A stretch of DNA of 64,000 nt. Source: Arion vulgaris. Its lineage: Eukaryota; Mollusca; Gastropoda; Stylommatophora; Arionidae. This document shows positions 29,786 through 41,954 of this stretch, in pieces. Each line of letters opens with the position of its first letter. Within the stretch, counting starts at the first letter, position 1. The translations under genes were made by a program, and so were the position numbers. Below the pieces are notes generated by a model that did not search any database, was not told the DNA's origin, and saw only the letters and a program-made list of their open reading frames with translations. The DNA lies in assembly GCA_020796225.1 (NCBI GenBank), contig CM036758.1:74094366-74158365 (forward strand), in the 5' to 3' direction.

Positions 29786-30380
29786 CTGTGGAAAGCAAAA
29801 TTTGCTTGGTACTGAGAAGGTACAATAATATGTCTTCAATATAACTAATACATGCTTCTATTCATTAACTCTTTCCATGCTTTTCGCCGCACACTACACC
29901 ACAGTGGAATTCCATTGTATTACAGCATGTATTTTTCCCATAGTAATATATGAGTGTCAATCTGTAGCTCAAGTGGTAGTGAGTCTGATCACAACCTAAG
30001 TGTACCTGGTTCAAAATTTGTTTGGTACTGAGAGTGTACAATAATATGGCTTCAATAAATCTAATACATGCTTCTATTCATTTACTATTTCCATGCTTTT
30101 TGCCGCACACTGCACCACAGTGGAATTCCGTTTAATGTCATTCGCCGTACACTGCGTCGTTCGAGTTGCTTCGCTTATAAGAAGTCTTTCTAGTTTTACT
30201 TCTACTATTTTACTTCTACTAATTTTTAACCTTGTTTAATATATATATTTATGTTTATATATTTATATATTGACGAGTAGTTACAATTTTTTTTAAATTG
30301 CTTTGTTTTACCTCCCTTGAATCAACTGTTTAAAATATTGAGGAAATAACTGAGCTTCAAAAGTTAATTTTTTTTAAAGG

Positions 30381-30432
30381 GTCTAAAGCTGAATGATTGA
30401 CTTCATTGCACCGGATTTTACTCCATAAATAG
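30381..30432 (-). repeat. SINE1 3' scrap
   Basis: 'gattgacttcattgcaccgg' and 'ttttactccata' equal the SINE1 3' end of 10290-10541. About 52 bp, 5'-truncated. Confidence 0.55.
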
Positions 30433-30584
30433 AACTCAGTATGCTACCCTTATAGTGATCAGTATAAGAAGCATTAACAATTAAAGATGTATTTAGCTCT
30501 AGGACTAGACAAATACTTCATTTATATACACAGAAATACACATTTATGCACAAACATCAAATTACACATGTTAAAACTCCTTAC

Positions 30585-30807
30585 CTTGTAGACAAACCAC
30601 ACACTGCTCCTGCTGTTATAAGGTATCTAGCTACACCCCATCCAACACGATCAAACACAGCAGGCAAAGCTGCATCTTTGTCAAGTAGATAATAAGGACA
30701 CATCAGTGTTAAAATAGCTGACACACAAAAGTAGGACAGGAATATCAGGATAAGAGAGACAACAATGCCAATAGGAATTGATCTCTGTGGGTTCTTGGTT
30801 TCTTCAC
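30585..30807 (-). CDS. SLC7A: CAT exon 7
   Basis: Residues 257-330. Acceptor TTTTCCCCAG, frame [19 protein letters not shown] then [39 protein letters not shown] and [15 protein letters not shown], donor GTAAGG at 30584. The G-E-E-x-x-N-P-Q-x-S-I-P-x-G-I motif on the cytosolic loop is diagnostic of the APC/CAT group. It encodes two membrane helices and the loop between them. Longest shared exon. Confidence 0.97.
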
Positions 30808-31128
30808 CTGGGGAAAAAGAAAAACACTTTACATTAATGTTTTAATAATGACTTAGAATAAAGTTTAGTTTAGTTGTCAGATCATCATCACTGCACATCG
30901 AAACAATTAGTCCATAAGTGCTCCGAGCTCCTCAGTATGTTTCTCAGAGTGTGATGACTAACTACACAGGTTCTTTGTTGGTTGACTATTTTTCTTTGGC
31001 TACCAGTATAGTGCTATTATCTATCTACACCACATTTGACTTGGAATTCTTGCAGTCTGTTAGTGTTGTAGATTCACCACTACCACATGAATAATTTACA
31101 CATCTTCTCTTAGTTTATATGTCTTTAA

Positions 31129-31265
31129 CTCTTAGTGGACCAGGGCAAAAGTCACGTTTTTACAAGCGCTTTCACATTTTGATAACCAAACGCCACTTAG
31201 CGTGGCGGAATGTAAAACGCGTCCACTTCAAACGCCACTTAGCGTGGCGCTTGGTCCACTAAGAG
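31129..31265. mobile_element. TTAA-flanked MITE, 137 bp
   Basis: Near-perfect inverted ends 'ctcttagtggacca' and 'tggtccactaagag', TTAA on both sides (31125-31128, 31266-31269). Inside, the palindromic 'cgccacttagcgtggcg' occurs twice. Paired with 16882-17018, which has identical length. Confidence 0.85.
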
Positions 31266-31269
31266 TTAA

Positions 31270-32051
<782 letters not shown>

Positions 32052-32239
32052 TTACAGTAAAATAAGGTAGGGAAATATAAAAACTGTATGGAGCAAAGCA
32101 CAAAACAATAGAAAAAACGTAGACATGCTACTGAAAAATACAACACAATTAAGGTTTAAAGTAACACTGGTTTTTGTTTACATCATCATCATCATCAAGT
32201 GCCAAGCCAGTAGGTGTATGTTATCATATTCTTCTACAA

Positions 32240-32340
32240 CTCTTTTGCCTCTTGGTCGAAACTTTGCTGTGTATTGTTATAGATTTTGTATTTTGTAAAA
32301 CTACAGTACTTTGTTTTTATGTATTTGCTAAAACTACGTA
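32240..32340 (+). repeat. Penelope-like relic, 3' part
   Basis: 'cctcttggtcgaaactttgc' followed by 'ttgtattttgtaaaactac' matches the other members of this family, but the TTGATAAA box is missing. Confidence 0.35.
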
Positions 32341-32597
32341 CAACAACAGAAGAATACTAAATATTTTCTCTTTCACTACATACAACATCAGCAGAATACT
32401 GTACAATTTTTCTCCTACGACACACACATAAATACACATACTTCCTATGTGTTACATACAACAGCAACAACTATGTACAGTATATTTTCTCATTCTTTAA
32501 ACAAGACTTTTGAGTACACTGCAACTTCAATGTTCTTTCTCACTTGGCACAACTACGGAGTACAATATCATGTTTTCTCATACGACACCCAACTAAC

Positions 32598-32731
32598 ATT
32601 TTGCAGATTCCAGTTGTTGAAGTCTATTTTGAAACATCCACAGATTGTCACATAGACAACCACCAACAAGTTGACAACGGTAAATATATTGTTGAACCTC
32701 GTTGATTCTTTCACACCCGCAGCAAGCAAAA
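32598..32731 (-). CDS. SLC7A: CAT exon 5
   Basis: Residues 174-218. It sits in a frame that is easy to overlook because a longer but meaningless frame overlaps it. Acceptor ATATCACCAG at 32732, frame VLLAAGVKESTRFNNIFTVV then NLLVVVYVTICGCFKIDFNN and WNLQN, donor GTTAGT at 32597. G-V-K-E-S-x-x-x-N is a CAT signature on the short loop before a membrane helix. Joins exon 4 (phase 1) and exon 6 (phase 0) exactly. Confidence 0.95.
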
Positions 32732-32838
32732 CTGGTGATATAATAAATACAAAGAAATATTATTAATAATGTTAGTGTTACTTTTGGTTGATACACTTGA
32801 TTCGATTGACAATTATAACTATCTGATGTAGAGAGTTC

Positions 32839-33052
32839 TTTTTTTTTTTTTTTTTTTTTTAATCCAGAAGCACTTGAGCTGAAAGCTCTTCGGCTCGGTG
32901 TCATGGACATCGTAACTCTTCGGTTCGGTGCCACGAACACCATAAATCTGGGTAAATCTGTGGCTTTTCTGCCAGTCCGCGGAATTGAACCCGCACACAC
33001 AGAGGACTTGTCACCCGTAGTCCAACGCGCTACGAACACGCTGGGCAGGTGG
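32839..33052 (-). mobile_element. SINE2 copy with long poly(A) tail
   Basis: Minus strand from 33052: 'tgcccagcgtgttcgtagcg', 'gggttcaattcc', 'gtggcaccgaaccgaag', 'gacaccgagccgaagagc', ending in about 20 A. Flanks 'acaattataactatctgatg' and 'acagttataattaaatgatg' look like a diverged 20-bp or longer target duplication. It lies 107 bp upstream of the exon 5 acceptor. Confidence 0.85.
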
Positions 33053-33109
33053 GCATAGACAGTTATAATTAAATGATGTAGCTGGATTAGAGAAAAGAAC
33101 AAACGCTTC

Positions 33110-33410
33110 TGTTCTGCAACATCTTGATATTAAAGAGAGTTGGCTATTAAAGAACTTAAAATCAAGAAAAATTAAATATTTCAGACACATCAAACAACAT
33201 GAGCGCTTAGAAAAAATAATTTTGGATTGACTGGTACCTGGAAGAAGAATGAGAGGAAGACATAACAGACGATGGGTGCAAGATGTTATTGATGATCTGA
33301 GAATGACTGCTGCTGACGTCGGTCAACTTGCACAAAACAGAGAGTTTTTCATTACAGCTGTCATGGAAGCCACGTTCCAGAAGGGAGAAGTTACTTGATG
33401 ATAATGAGAT
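33110..33410 (+). pseudogene. LINE-F C-terminal relic
   Basis: Plus strand with one stop reads SRKIKYFRHIKQHERLEK, then GRRMRGRHNRRWVQD and LAQNREFFITAVMEATF, the C-terminal tail of an RTE-like LINE ending in 'gatgataatgag'. No enzyme domains remain. Confidence 0.7.
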
Positions 33411-33603
33411 AATTAGTCTTGGACATTGTTGGAGATATTGCGAAATAGATCAGAGCACATAAGGACAAGTCCGGCGTGCAATGAAGATATTCCATACTGA
33501 AACTGAAACAGATAAACACTGAATTTAATCCTGGCTAAGGTCTGATATGTGTAAAAGCTGCACTTTGAATCTTCTAATTTATTGATGGTTTGTTTGACAA
33601 GAC

Positions 33604-34015
33604 CATCATCATTTGGTGAGTAACCATTTGTGCTCCGATCTCTTTCTTACACAGGAAGATCTCAGATGCAGTGCACAAACTTCGTAGCACCGACGAGGGT
33701 CCCCGATATAAATTTGAAGATGGTGAAGACATTGTGTAGGAATCGTATTTTTAATCTTTTTTCTAATGAAATTTGCTCGGGCAGTGGCTTTCCAGCCTGC
33801 TCTTCTCGATTTTGAACTGTCAGGTTTCTTTTACGTGCTCAAATTGAACACAGGACCTACGTTTATCATCAGTCTCCGATAGAGCTTGGAACTCGATCTC
33901 ACCTACACTAATATCAGGGATCACTGGAAAAATATCCTGATGGCTACATGATGGAGTGAACTGGTTACCTTTGGCACTAGAAGCGAGCACCTAACTTCTA
34001 TGCTATAGAGACCCC
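33604..34015 (-). mobile_element. SINE4 copy
   Basis: Reverse complement of 25783-26215 over nearly its full length: 'cttacacaggaagatctcag', 'gcagtggctttccagcctgc', 'gctcaaattgaacacaggac', 'tcactggaaaaatatcctga' and the tRNA-like head 'ctatgctatagagacccc'. The last 55 bp are duplicated at 34035-34085. Confidence 0.8.
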
Positions 34016-34259
34016 TCAAGGGATCTACTAATATAAAAGTAACTTCTATGCTGTAGAGACCCCTCAAGGGATCTACTAATATAAAAGCTAAACCACTGTT
34101 TATGTTTTGTTCAAATTTTCAAATTCTTTAGTTTTGAGATCTTCTTACAAGAAATGTATTAGTATCTTAATGGTTTTTATCAAACAAATAATAGTAAAAC
34201 AAATAGTAAACAGATATCATCATTCATTGGCCTTTTTGTCTCAGGAGACAATAGGTCTT

Positions 34260-34690
34260 GCGTCACATAGTATGTTCTGCGCTAAATCACAACATTTCTT
34301 GTGGCTGTAATGGCCTATTCTGGAGTGGCACTCTTTTGCAGACTGGAGCTGATACATAGGATGTTTTCTCTGCTCTCTGCGCTCTCTTTTGCGTCCACAT
34401 GTGATGTTGTTTTTCTTCTTTTCTTTTTAGACCGCCCCTCACTGCTGCTCGCCATGCTTGCTGTCTTTGGCCAGCCGCTCCCAGTGTTGTTTGTCAATGT
34501 CTCATGAAGTTAGAGCACGCCTGCAGGTGTCAATGAAGCATAATAATGTGTGCCCATGCTGTCTAGCACCAGTTGCGAGTTGACCATATAGAATGTTCTT
34601 TGGGATTCTATCATCGCTCATACAGCACATGTGTCCCAGCCATCTCAGACATCGCTGACTCAGCAAGGTGTACATGCTTGGAATGCCAGC
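34260..34690 (-). pseudogene. LINE-E C-terminal relic
   Basis: Minus strand: SQRCLRWLGHMCCMSDD, then RIPKNILYGQLATGARQHG, FIDTCRRALTS, HWERLAKD, and a lost zinc finger region CHSRIGHYSHKK. Same family as 9540-9985 and 47790-48010. Stops near 34480 and 34500. Confidence 0.7.
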
Positions 34691-34739
34691 ACTGCCCAGG
34701 ATTTATATATTGGAGATGTGGTCTTGCCATCGGATGTTG

Positions 34740-34847
<108 letters not shown>

Positions 34848-34849
34848 AG

Positions 34850-35555
34850 ATATATGCAGCAATGTAATATAACAATAAATATAAGAAATATAGGTGTTAT
34901 GAAACAAGTATACCAAACAACAAAGAAAAGCATTGATAATAAATCAATCTGAAAGGTGGTTTTGTCTCACTTTTAATCCACCATGTGCAAACTTACTATT
35001 CTATAACACTCTTTTCTCTTCAGTTAATCATGTGTTGTTTTTTTAAAGAAATAACATTTCGTATGTTATTTACATCAATCCATGTTCTGATAGTTCTTAG
35101 CATAATTTTTCTTCCTCAAGGTTTTACCTTCAGTTTCTGAATTAACTATACATAAATGAGAGTAAACTTTATGCAGGGTTGCAATGGGATGTATTTTGAT
35201 CCCTAGAAGAGGTCTTTCATTTAGAGAAGAGATTTATACCAGGTATTAGAAGAAATTGTAACAAAATATCGCAGCCTGCACACGTTTGTCTGCCCTGTTT
35301 AACCATGAACAGCGGATTGCAGCATAATTTGATTCTTTGTCAAATTAACTCATTTGTGCTAGTACATACTCATTGTTACCGGTTCTGAAGTTATTCATTT
35401 CTATGCTGGTATCTTGTAATAAAAATACATTCATTTATCCAAATCACTACAAATTATTTGTCAAATTTGGGTGTTAAAAAATACTAAAAATACATCTCCT
35501 TTGTAACTTCACCTCCGGGTGAAAATGTGAAAAAACATTCATTCAATTAGAGTAT
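34850..35555. other. Intron 4 stretch, nothing recognised
   Basis: AT-rich sequence without tandem structure, tRNA-like boxes or coding matches that I can support. Confidence 0.45.
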
Positions 35556-35559
35556 TTTT

Positions 35560-35880
35560 TAATGTGGGCAGTTCCATGTTAAGCCAATGGAGATGAGCAG
35601 AAAGTGTAGGTCCTGTGTTCAAATTAAGCTTGTAAAATATAATTTTAGCAGTTGAAAATTGATAGGAGTAGGATGCATAACTGCCATAACTGCGGCCCAG
35701 ACAAAATACAATAAAAATATTTTCATAAAATTCCTTCAAAAATTGTTATTTTCAAAATAACATTGGGGACACTCACCAGTGCGACAGAGTTTGTGCACTG
35801 CCGCTCAGATCTTCCTGTGTTAGAAAAAGATTGGAACACACATGGTTATTCAGCAAAGTACAATGATGATGTTCCTATCA
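35560..35880 (+). repeat. SINE4 partial copy
   Basis: 'gtcctgtgttcaaattaagc', 'gcagttgaaaattgatagg', then 'gccgctcagatcttcctgtg' and 'gttcctatcaatctacc' follow the SINE4 body and tail order of 25783-26215. The tRNA-like head is missing. Lies about 85 bp downstream of the exon 4 donor. Confidence 0.65.
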
Positions 35881-35966
35881 ATCTACCAGTTTTCTGTTAA
35901 CATATATTATTCTGAATAGTTACTAAAAGAAATATAAATATATACAAGAAATGCAATGTGGCATAC

Positions 35967-36122
35967 CTGTCAGCACAAGAGTGATTCCAAATGCAAAAAA
36001 ATCTGGATACTCTGACAACTGATCCACATGCATAGGTAATGTGTTGTTTAAATATGTGGATATTTTCTTGTCAATCAGGGAATCAAAATATGCACTAAAT
36101 CCTCTAGCAACACTTGCTGTGC
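35967..36122 (-). CDS. SLC7A: CAT exon 4
   Basis: Residues 122-173. Acceptor TTTAATACAG, frame GTASVARGFSAYFDSLIDKK then ISTYLNNTLPMHVDQLSEYP and DFFAFGITLVLT, donor GTATGC at 35966. S-V-A-R-x-x-S-x-x-x-D continues the third helix. The extracellular loop carries one N-glycosylation sequon, N-N-T near residue 147. The last 12 residues start the next helix. Confidence 0.96.
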
Positions 36123-36174
36123 CTGTATTAAAGAAAAATTTGAAGTGGTGACGCCATTTACATATACTTAATGT

Positions 36175-36760
36175 TTATCAGTTATATGAGGACTATCATC
36201 TTAGCACTCCAAACATGTCCATATGTGCTCCGTTCTCCACCTCAACAAATTCAGTAGCGTCCAGCGGCCCAACACGCCAGTTCGATGTTGATTAATCAAT
36301 CTCTTTGCATATTTGGTATGTTGTTCATTTCTAGCTGCACCAATATCGACACCAATCTCTCTCAATCTGGTCAGTGACAGGGATTCACAACCCTGAAACT
36401 CCTCTGTTCGGAAAGACTCAGTGAGTTAAGAATGTCACTTTGGTTCATTGCAGCTCCCTCTAATATTGTAGCTATGCCAGCCAATCTATCAGCTCGTTCA
36501 TTACCACTAACTCCTGTGTGTCCGAGTTCCAAAATAAAGGTGATTTCTCTGATCACTGTCTATACCAGTACCACCACCCAGTTTCGTCTTACCATTCCTG
36601 ATTCGACTTTACGAATCATGCTCATGGAGTCACTGAGTATGAAAACACGATAGTAGTTATGAGATGCCAACCATTTAACCGCCTCAGTAACCGCCCGTAA
36701 TTCCATTGTCAAACTACTTGTGGTTGTCGTGTAGGCCCCACTGGCCTCTCTTATAATACT
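36175..36760 (-). pseudogene. LINE-C: RNase H end and C-terminal tail
   Basis: Minus strand: an RNase H remnant TSSLTMELRAVTEAVKWLAS-like segment (36650-36710), then GHTGVSGNERADRLAGIA (36470-36530) and DILNSLSLSEQRSF, then the tail of 8030-8335 type. The GNERADRLA motif holds the last catalytic Asp of RNase H. Frameshifted and 5'-truncated. Best reference copy of LINE-C in the window. Confidence 0.75.
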
Positions 36761-36984
36761 TAATGTTTAACTTACAATCTAACCTGAACATCTAAGCTGT
36801 TCGTCTGCATCAACAAGACTTTCCTGTCCAAGATTGGGTGAAGCCTTCCATCTTTATAGTAGACTGTTAGCCAAGACTAGTATAATCCTCCTATGATTAT
36901 ATCTGAGAACAGTGAGAGCCCAATGCTTAGTAAGATGGTGTCCTACATGGATGGTTTCGGTTTTGTCTCCAAGCAAGGGATTTT

Positions 36985-37320
36985 CTAACATAAACAGCAT
37001 TCCCTGTATACCATGGTCAGAGAAGAGAACAAATAGATCTATCCAGAAAGAACTCAAAATCAAAGAAAACGGGCTGATGCTACAGATAAGAATGAGAAAA
37101 TTAAAGTACTTTGGACATAAAGAGACAAAAAGGGCTGAGGAAGACCATCGTGGAAGGAGGCATCCCGGAGAAGAGGAGGACCACGGAGAAGATGGATTCG
37201 GGACATAACTGATGGTTTGAGCATGATGGCTGCAGAGACCTACGACAGAGATAAATTCCGAAGGACTGTTAAGGTGACAGTTCTGCTCAGGACAAGCTAT
37301 TTGATGATGATGAACAGAAT
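36985..37320 (+). pseudogene. LINE-F C-terminal relic
   Basis: Plus strand: KTGLMLQIRMRKLKYFGH-like frame (37060-37120), GRRHPGEEEDHGED, then R-R-W-I-R-D and T-D-G-L-S-M-M-A-A-E in another frame. Ends 'caagctatttgatgatgatg'. A close relative lies at 45925-46250. Confidence 0.7.
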
Positions 37321-37324
37321 TCAT

Positions 37325-37445
37325 GTCAACCCAGTCTCATTTAGGTACCAGAACACCTCTGGGATGTTACGGTGATATTGACTACATCATCCATTGTGTG
37401 CCGTTGGACAATGAAAAATACAAACTTAACAATGTATTTCCCAAA
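37325..37445 (+). repeat. Repeat R3 fragment
   Basis: 'caggtaccagaacacctc' related start, 'catcatccattgtgtgcc' and 'ggacaatgaaaaatac' align with 15230-15300 and 15530-15590. Confidence 0.5.
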
Positions 37446-37449
37446 ACTT

Positions 37450-38035
37450 GGTATTAAAACTTCCTTAGAAAGAGATCCTAGCCCTACAACATAATACTAC
37501 ATACAAAACTACATAGCACCAGAGATGAACCCCAGACAACAGTCCACTTCATCATAAGAACGCATCTGACTCTGCCGGTATAATCATCAAAATAACATTC
37601 ACAAAGAAGAAGAAGAATAGTTTGTTTGATTTGTCAGTTATTTCCCTATAAATCTCAAGTATTCATATTACCTACCATAGACCAGCTATTTTTAAATTTT
37701 ATTTTTCATAAACTTAACTCATTCACCCTTCAGAGCCAATATGCTGACTTGTGGTATCTTTTAAAATGATGCAAAACCAGTATAATGGTAAATTGAGTAT
37801 ACATTACATTATAAATGCACCAGAAGGTTTACAAAAATATTACAGACTGAATGTATTAATATTCCATGTTTAATGGTTGACACTCACAAGTAGTGTATAC
37901 CAGCTTGTACATGTGACAGCTGGTGAAGTAGACTATTGGTTTATTACTATTTACAGCCTGGACTGATGAGTTAAAATATAAGTTCGGCTAACCCTTGTTG
38001 AAATTTGTTTGTATGTTCTGGTTGTACAGTTATTC
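37450..38035. other. Intron 3 stretch, nothing recognised
   Basis: AT-rich and without supported features except a short 'aaagaagaagaagaat' near 37602, which may be the GAA tail of a decayed LINE-A. Confidence 0.4.
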
Positions 38036-38039
38036 TTAT

Positions 38040-38300
38040 TATTCTTCAAACGCTCTTTATCTACCACTTATTAAACCACTCTTTGTTATTTATATGTGAT
38101 CTGAGCCTAAGAGCAATTGTTATTACATCAGTTATGCGCCTACAAGTTGGCCAACTTATCTGATTTCTGCAATGTTTTTTATTTACTAGTGTAGCTTCCT
38201 TAGGTCCCTACCTCCGTCACCTCTAAAGACATGCATTGTAGGTTGCAGTGTTACCATTCTCTGCTTCCCTTGTGATCCCTAGCAACACATAGGCGATACA
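38040..38300 (+). repeat. Dispersed repeat R
   Basis: 'ccacttattaaaccactc', 'gagcctaagagcaattg', 'atgcgcctacaagttggcc', 'agtgtagcttccttagg' and 'atgcattgtaggttgc' place it in repeat family R. Confidence 0.6.
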
Positions 38301-38644
38301 GATATAATGTGGGCAAATTAGTTATGGACTTTTACCATTAGGAAAACAATTTTAGGTTTTATCTATGAAGTATAAGGGAGATAAAGAGATATATTTGAGT
38401 TTGTACCACTTAGAATCAAGTTTAGATAGATTGATTGTATTTGATTCTCAGATTTGTAGCAATGACGTAGTCTACAGTCTGGGACAGGTCCTGATGGCAG
38501 CCCAATAGTGTTAACCTCATTTCTGCACTCCCTGGCCCTGAATTGTAGTATTTACCTCTTAGGACCACAACTTATATACTAACGTCTGCAAAGATGGAGT
38601 GATGTCAACCAACTACACATGGAAGGAATGTAAATGAATCCATA

Positions 38645-39705
38645 CTGCTTTTATGTGAATCCAAGGGTCGGTTCACTAACTAAGACCTTCAAGCTGGGAA
38701 GTGAAGAAATACATACTGCTCTTGTGTGAATTTAACGGCTGGTTCACTAAGATTCTCAAGCTGTGAAGTGTAGAAATATATACTGCTCTTGTGTGAATTT
38801 AACGGCTGGTTCACTAAGATTCTCAAGCTGTGAAGTGTAGAAATACATACCGCTCTTGTGTGAATTTAACGGCTGGTTCACTAAGATTCTCAAGCTGTGA
38901 AGTGTAGAAATACATACTGCTCTTGTGTGAATCTAACGGCTGGTTCACTAAGATTCTCAAGCTAGGAAGTAAAGAAATACATACTGCTCTTGTGTGAATC
39001 TAACGGCTGGTTCACTAAGATTCTCAAGCTGTGAAGTGTAGAAATACATACTGCTCTTGTGTGAATCTAACGGCTGGTTCACTAAGATTCTCAAGCTAGG
39101 AAGTAAAGAAATACATACTGCTTTTGTGTGAATCTAACGGCTGGTTCACTAAGATTCTCAAGCTGTGAAGTGTAGAAATACATACTGCTCTTGTGTGAAT
39201 CTAACGACTGGTTCACTAAGATTCTCAAGCTGTGAAGTGTAGAAATACATACTGCTCTTGTGTGAATTTAACGGCTGGTTCACTAAGATTTTCAAGCTGT
39301 GAAGTGTAGAAATACATACTGCTCTTGTGTGAATCTAACGGCTGGTTCACTAAGATTCTCAAGCTAGGAAGTAAAGAAATACATACTGCTCTTGTGTGAA
39401 TCTAACGACTGGTTCACTAAGATTCTCAAGTAGTGAAGTGTAGAAAAACATACTGCTCGTGTGAATCTAACGGCTGGTTCACTAAGATTCTCAAGCTGTG
39501 AAGTGTAGAAAAACATACTGCTCTTGTGTGAATCTAACGGCTGGTTCACTAAGATTCTCAAGCTAGGAAGTGAAGAAATACATACTGCTTTTGTGTGAAT
39601 CTAACGACTGGTTCACTAAGATTCTCAAGCTGTGAAGTGTAGAAATACATACTGCTTTTTTTGTGAATCCGAGCGATGGTTCACTGAGACTTTCACGGTG
39701 ATAAG
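38645..39705. repeat. 67-bp tandem array, about 16 copies
   Basis: Unit contains 'gtgaatctaacggctggttc', 'actaagattctcaagctgtg' and 'aagtgtagaaatacatactg'. Outer units at both ends are more diverged (38645-38710, 39660-39740), and inner ones are nearly identical. Variant 'gctaggaagtaaag' versus 'gctgtgaagtgtag' recurs at spaced positions, indicating two-unit exchange. Confidence 0.95.
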
Positions 39706-39984
39706 TGAACGGATACAAATTGTTTTTATGTGAAGCCGAGCTTGGCTGCTGTATCATTGAGTAACACAAAGAGCCCCCTCATCCTTTAATGCTAATACAG
39801 TTTAAATTGTATCTCCAGTCCGAAGTTAGTAAAAAATACAGACACCCAAGTCCTTCAATGCAATATACAATATAAATATTACACACCATAGGGTCAAATG
39901 GCAAAAGCTCAAACTCCGCCAGATCGTTGATAAAGAGAAAGATAGCGGAATAACACATAAGCAAAACCTACCTATGTAATCAAT

Positions 39985-40290
39985 GAATTTATGCAGAGAA
40001 CAAGACAGATTCCAGTGACCCAAGAGGTTTAAAAAAAAGTTGCTGGTGCTGGAAAGGACACACTTTTTGAACACCGGAGGGGAATATAACAAGGAAGGTC
40101 CTTTTCTAGAACCCGCAGGGACAGCGAAAGAAGGGGAGGTCGAGAAATACATAGAGACGAGATTTGGAGGCAGAGATCAACAATTATAAAGAAGAGCTGG
40201 AGGGAGCTACAGGAGATAGCTGGAGATAGAAAGACTTGGCATGAGTTGGTTGAGGGCCTATGCCCCAATCCGGTTTAAAAAGGCAGAGAG
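39985..40290 (+). pseudogene. LINE-G C-terminal relic
   Basis: Plus strand: a G-R-P-R-N-T-W-R-R-D-L-E-like segment around 40130-40175, then ELQEIAGDRKTWHELVEGLC near 40200-40265 in the reading 'ctacaggagatagctggag'. It is a LINE C-terminus that often ends in L-C. Followed by (GA)n at 40283-40303, 45 bp from the exon 3 donor. Confidence 0.65.
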
Positions 40291-40348
40291 AGAGAGAGAG
40301 AGAAAAAACGTATCTATGGCAACAGAATAATACATCCGCAAAACCTAC

Positions 40349-40477
40349 CTATGACGTATTCCAATACCAAGTTCCATCCAATCACAAAGGCCATAAGCTC
40401 ACCAATAGTCACATAGCTGTACACGTATGCTGATCCAGCACGAGGTATACGGGCAGCAAACTCAGCATAGCACAACC
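40349..40477 (-). CDS. SLC7A: CAT exon 3
   Basis: Residues 79-121. Acceptor GCTTCTTTTCTAG, frame [20 protein letters not shown] then [20 protein letters not shown] and YVI, donor GTAGG at 40348. R-x-P-x-x-G-S-A-Y-x-Y-S-Y-V-T-x-G-E-L is the CAT signature of the third helix, including the conserved Glu of the G-E pair known to matter for transport in mammalian CAT-1. Its acceptor flank resembles the unit of the neighbouring 46-bp array. Confidence 0.97.
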
Positions 40478-40999
40478 CTAGAAAAGAAGCAGAGTGGGTA
40501 TTTGGTTAACATATAACACACATCTCTAGTGTACAGACAGAGTGGGTATTTGGTCATCAGCATTTAAGGCGGGAGACTTACCCACAAGAAGGTTTTTTGG
40601 TTTAAATTAACAGAAAAAACCTAACAAATATATTGTCATACAATTTGGCCACATGTTGCAAAAGACATTGCTTTTGATGATAAACAACGTTTAGTGTATG
40701 CATTATAATTATTTATTTTAAAATATATTTAATATTCTTGAAAATATAGTGTAAACCTCCCCCTTCCTCATGCAGTGGATTTCACAAATTTAGGAAGTGC
40801 AAAGAATGCCAAACTAGCATATGATATATCCTACATAATTATAGCATGAACCTCCACTTTCTCTCTAAACTGTATATAAGCAGAGATATTGCTGTCCTAA
40901 TTTGAAATATTTTTCTTATTTGGATGAGTTATATTGCAAAAGTCATATCTACAAAACCAACTGTGTTAGACATTTTTGCATACACATTACAAGTATAGT

Positions 41000-41290
41000 T
41001 TAGTTCAGTCGTCAGATCATCACTTCACGTCGAATCAATTAGTCCATAACTGATCTGCTCTTCTCCTCAGTATGTCTCTCAGTTAGTCTCTCAGCGTGTG
41101 GCAACTAACGACACCGGTTCTTTGTTGATTTACTATTCCTTGTTGGTTAGTATTACTAATATAGAGACAGAGCATGTAAGTGCTCAACATACAACTAATC
41201 CCTAGAAAACAGACAAAGTTGGTATTTGGTAAAAGTATAACACATCTCTAGTACACAAACAAAATGGATATTTGGTCCTCATATAACACA
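41000..41290 (-). repeat. LINE-C 3' scrap and first array-like units
   Basis: 41000-41150 has 'gtcagatcatcacttcacg' and 'attagtccataactgatc', the LINE-C end as at 8030. 41165-41290 shows two loose versions of the 46-bp unit ('ctagaaaacagacaaag', 'ctctagtacacaaacaaa'), so later insertions split the array from 40500 to 42310. Confidence 0.55.
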
Positions 41291-41291
41291 T

Positions 41292-41910
41292 CAGGGAGCA
41301 TCTGTAGCTCAAGCGGTAGTGAGCTCGATCACAAACCCAAGCGTACCTGGTTCAAACCCAACGGTGGTTATTGGTTATTGGTTACTAAACTGACGTCATT
41401 GCACTCCGGGAGGACCCATAGGTGCTCAGTCTCCCCAACAGATATCGAAGAGTATGCATACTGATGGTTCCTGTGGCTCGCTGATTAAACACACCTCTCA
41501 CTCTGCCTCTCAGGCATCCAGTTAGACTTGAACAACGGGTAACTCCAAATTGCTTAAATCGCTTGATCGATTCAACATCGATTTTAGTGTCCTCATCCAA
41601 CAGAGAGTCGCGAAGAGACTGAAGAATATCCCCTTATCCATCTTCAACTCCCCAACAATCGATGCTGTTGATGCAAACCTGTCCGCTCTCTCATTACCGT
41701 AAACACCTGCATGCCCAGGACAGTATATCCAACAATGGGCAAGTTTGGAAGCAAATTTGTTTCTGTGGAACTTTTACAAAGGTAAAATAGACCTCACAGT
41801 TCAAAAAGCAATGGCAAACTACTGAACGTATAAGTGGTGCCTAGAAAATCAACGACTAGTTTACAGTGGTTGACGGCTACGTCCTGTAAAGGATATGCCA
41901 TGATTTTCAT
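41292..41910 (+). mobile_element. SINE3 split by a LINE-C insert
   Basis: The SINE3 head 'atctgtagctcaagcggtag' with B box 'ctggttcaaaccc' ends at 41352. The SINE3 body 'agtttggaagcaaatttg' resumes at 41738 and runs to 'aaaggatatgccatg'. Between them, on the minus strand, lies the LINE-C tail (41600-41385) with KIDVESIKRFKQFG and LSTYGSSR. Tandem tail 'ggttattggttattggtta'. Confidence 0.75.
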
Positions 41911-41954
41911 TTCCTAACACATTTGCGCAGTCACAAAAAATAACTACATGTGAA

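Noticed and set aside
32593..33102. A 169-codon minus-strand frame taken as a gene
   Set aside because: It runs through a SINE2 and reads exon 5 of the transporter in the wrong frame. The true exon 5 lies within 32731-32598 in another frame.
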